Origin: Pseudomonadota bacterium | Lineage (GTDB): Bacteria > Pseudomonadota > Gammaproteobacteria > Halothiobacillales > Halothiobacillaceae | Direction: 5' to 3' | Assembly: GCA_021795795.1 (NCBI GenBank) | Contig: JAJYPA010000570.1 | Location: forward strand, 1 to 5,128 | DNA length: 5,128 nucleotides | Part shown: positions 4,783 through 5,128 of the stretch, piece after piece | Position numbering within the stretch: position 1 is the first letter of the stretch | How the letters are laid out: every line of letters starts with the position of its first letter | Position numbers and translations under genes: made by a program | Notes under the pieces: generated by a model | What the model saw: only the letters and a program-made list of their open reading frames with translations | Told to the model about the DNA's origin: nothing | Databases searched by the model: none

Positions 4783-5128
4783 CTCCCCGCTGCCTACCAA
4801 CGAAGCCATCATGTTGCCAACACTACCCGCTCAACAAAAGAACGCCGCAGAGCGACCGCTTACTCAAGCTCTCTCAAGAAACACTTTTTATGGTCTTGAA
4901 TATGTTACAGTTACGAAGTGACAATCTCACCAGGAACCAGTCTCATGCCCATCTTTTCGGCGCGTTGAGCCAGTTGCCGTAGCACCCGTTCACGATAGCG
5001 CTCCTCGTAGTAGTCCTGACCTTGGTCGGTATATTCCTTACCCTTGGTGAGCATCATGTAGATCAAGCGAGCCAACTTGTGTGCAGCTGCAGTCACCGCT
5101 TTGGGTTTATCCATGCGTGCGCACATTC
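4783..5128 (-). mobile_element. IS110-family element (IS110 subgroup), right end; runs off window
   Basis: Inserted into the SDR gene; the junction lies near 4775-4785, where SDR similarity ends, but cannot be placed to the base. It comprises about 125 bp of non-coding right end (to 4910) and the C-terminus of the transposase on the minus strand. The rest, including the left end where this subgroup carries its bridge RNA, lies beyond the window. It is a different subgroup from the element at 704-2120 and not a second copy of it. Confidence 0.7.
4911..5128 (-). CDS. IS110-family transposase, C-terminal part (partial)
   Basis: The last 72 or so residues of an IS110-subgroup transposase, open at the right window edge. 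KPKAVTAAAHKLARLIYMML, then KEYTDQGQDYYEERYRERVLRQLAQRAEKMGMRLVPGE, is the usual ending: the conserved Ala-rich helix with HKLARLIY, then the YEERYR tail that distinguishes this subgroup from the shorter-tailed IS1111 type. It ends with TAA at 4911-4913. The DEDD domain and catalytic serine are outside the window, so intactness cannot be judged. Confidence 0.88.
   Translation of the reverse strand, partial: MCARMDKPKAVTAAAHKLARLIYMMLTKGKEYTDQGQDYYEERYRERVLRQLAQRAEKMGMRLVPGEIVTS

Noticed and set aside
1..5128. CRISPR array, tRNA, rRNA, or phage att site
   Set aside because: No regularly spaced repeats, tRNA-like arms with TTCRA loop, or rRNA motifs were seen on either strand.

Overview
The window looks like an accessory, insertion-sequence-rich stretch of a Pseudomonadota chromosome or plasmid, probably beta- or gammaproteobacterial. 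This rests on the resemblance of the encoded proteins to families common there (PchB-type chorismate mutase, DUF1348 protein, NemR-like TetR regulator, SDR, two IS110-family transposases). No gene fixes the genus. Base composition is mosaic: the chorismate mutase gene is clearly AT-richer than the GC-rich DNA on both sides.

Layout. Positions 1-164 hold no intact gene, only a weak LysR-like peptide fragment and the leader of the first gene. Positions 165-533 encode a small AroQ/PchB-type chorismate mutase homologue with a TTG start, a strong Shine-Dalgarno site and a substituted active-site arginine. After it comes GC-rich DNA (about 534-703) without an intact gene. It appears to be a decayed gene whose hydrophobic C-terminal end lies on the far side of an insertion sequence (2121-2174). 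The insertion sequence occupies about 704-2120 and is of the IS1111 subgroup of IS110. It has a minus-strand DEDD transposase (956-1990), a 12-bp inverted repeat at its ends (704-715 and 2109-2120) and about 240 bp of structured non-coding DNA downstream of the transposase, where IS1111 elements carry their bridge RNA.

To the right is an intact alpha/beta hydrolase (2332-3207) with its own promoter and a likely rho-independent terminator. Next comes a divergent regulatory unit: a DUF1348 / NTF2-like protein (3338-3802, minus strand) and a TetR-family repressor (3894-4484, plus strand). They share a 91-bp intergenic region with repeated TAGAC/GTCTA half-sites. A short-chain dehydrogenase (from 4535) lies just downstream of the regulator, but it is cut off after about 81 residues by a second IS110-family element (IS110 subgroup proper) whose transposase C-terminus runs off the right edge on the minus strand.

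How it works together. The TetR protein probably represses itself and the DUF1348 gene, and formerly the SDR, in response to an electrophile or small metabolite. With the SDR broken, the surviving module is regulator plus DUF1348 protein. The most interesting points are the candidate bridge RNA with boundary-matching segments in the IS1111 element, the altered chorismate mutase active site, and the NemR-like half-sites and cysteine in the TetR circuit.
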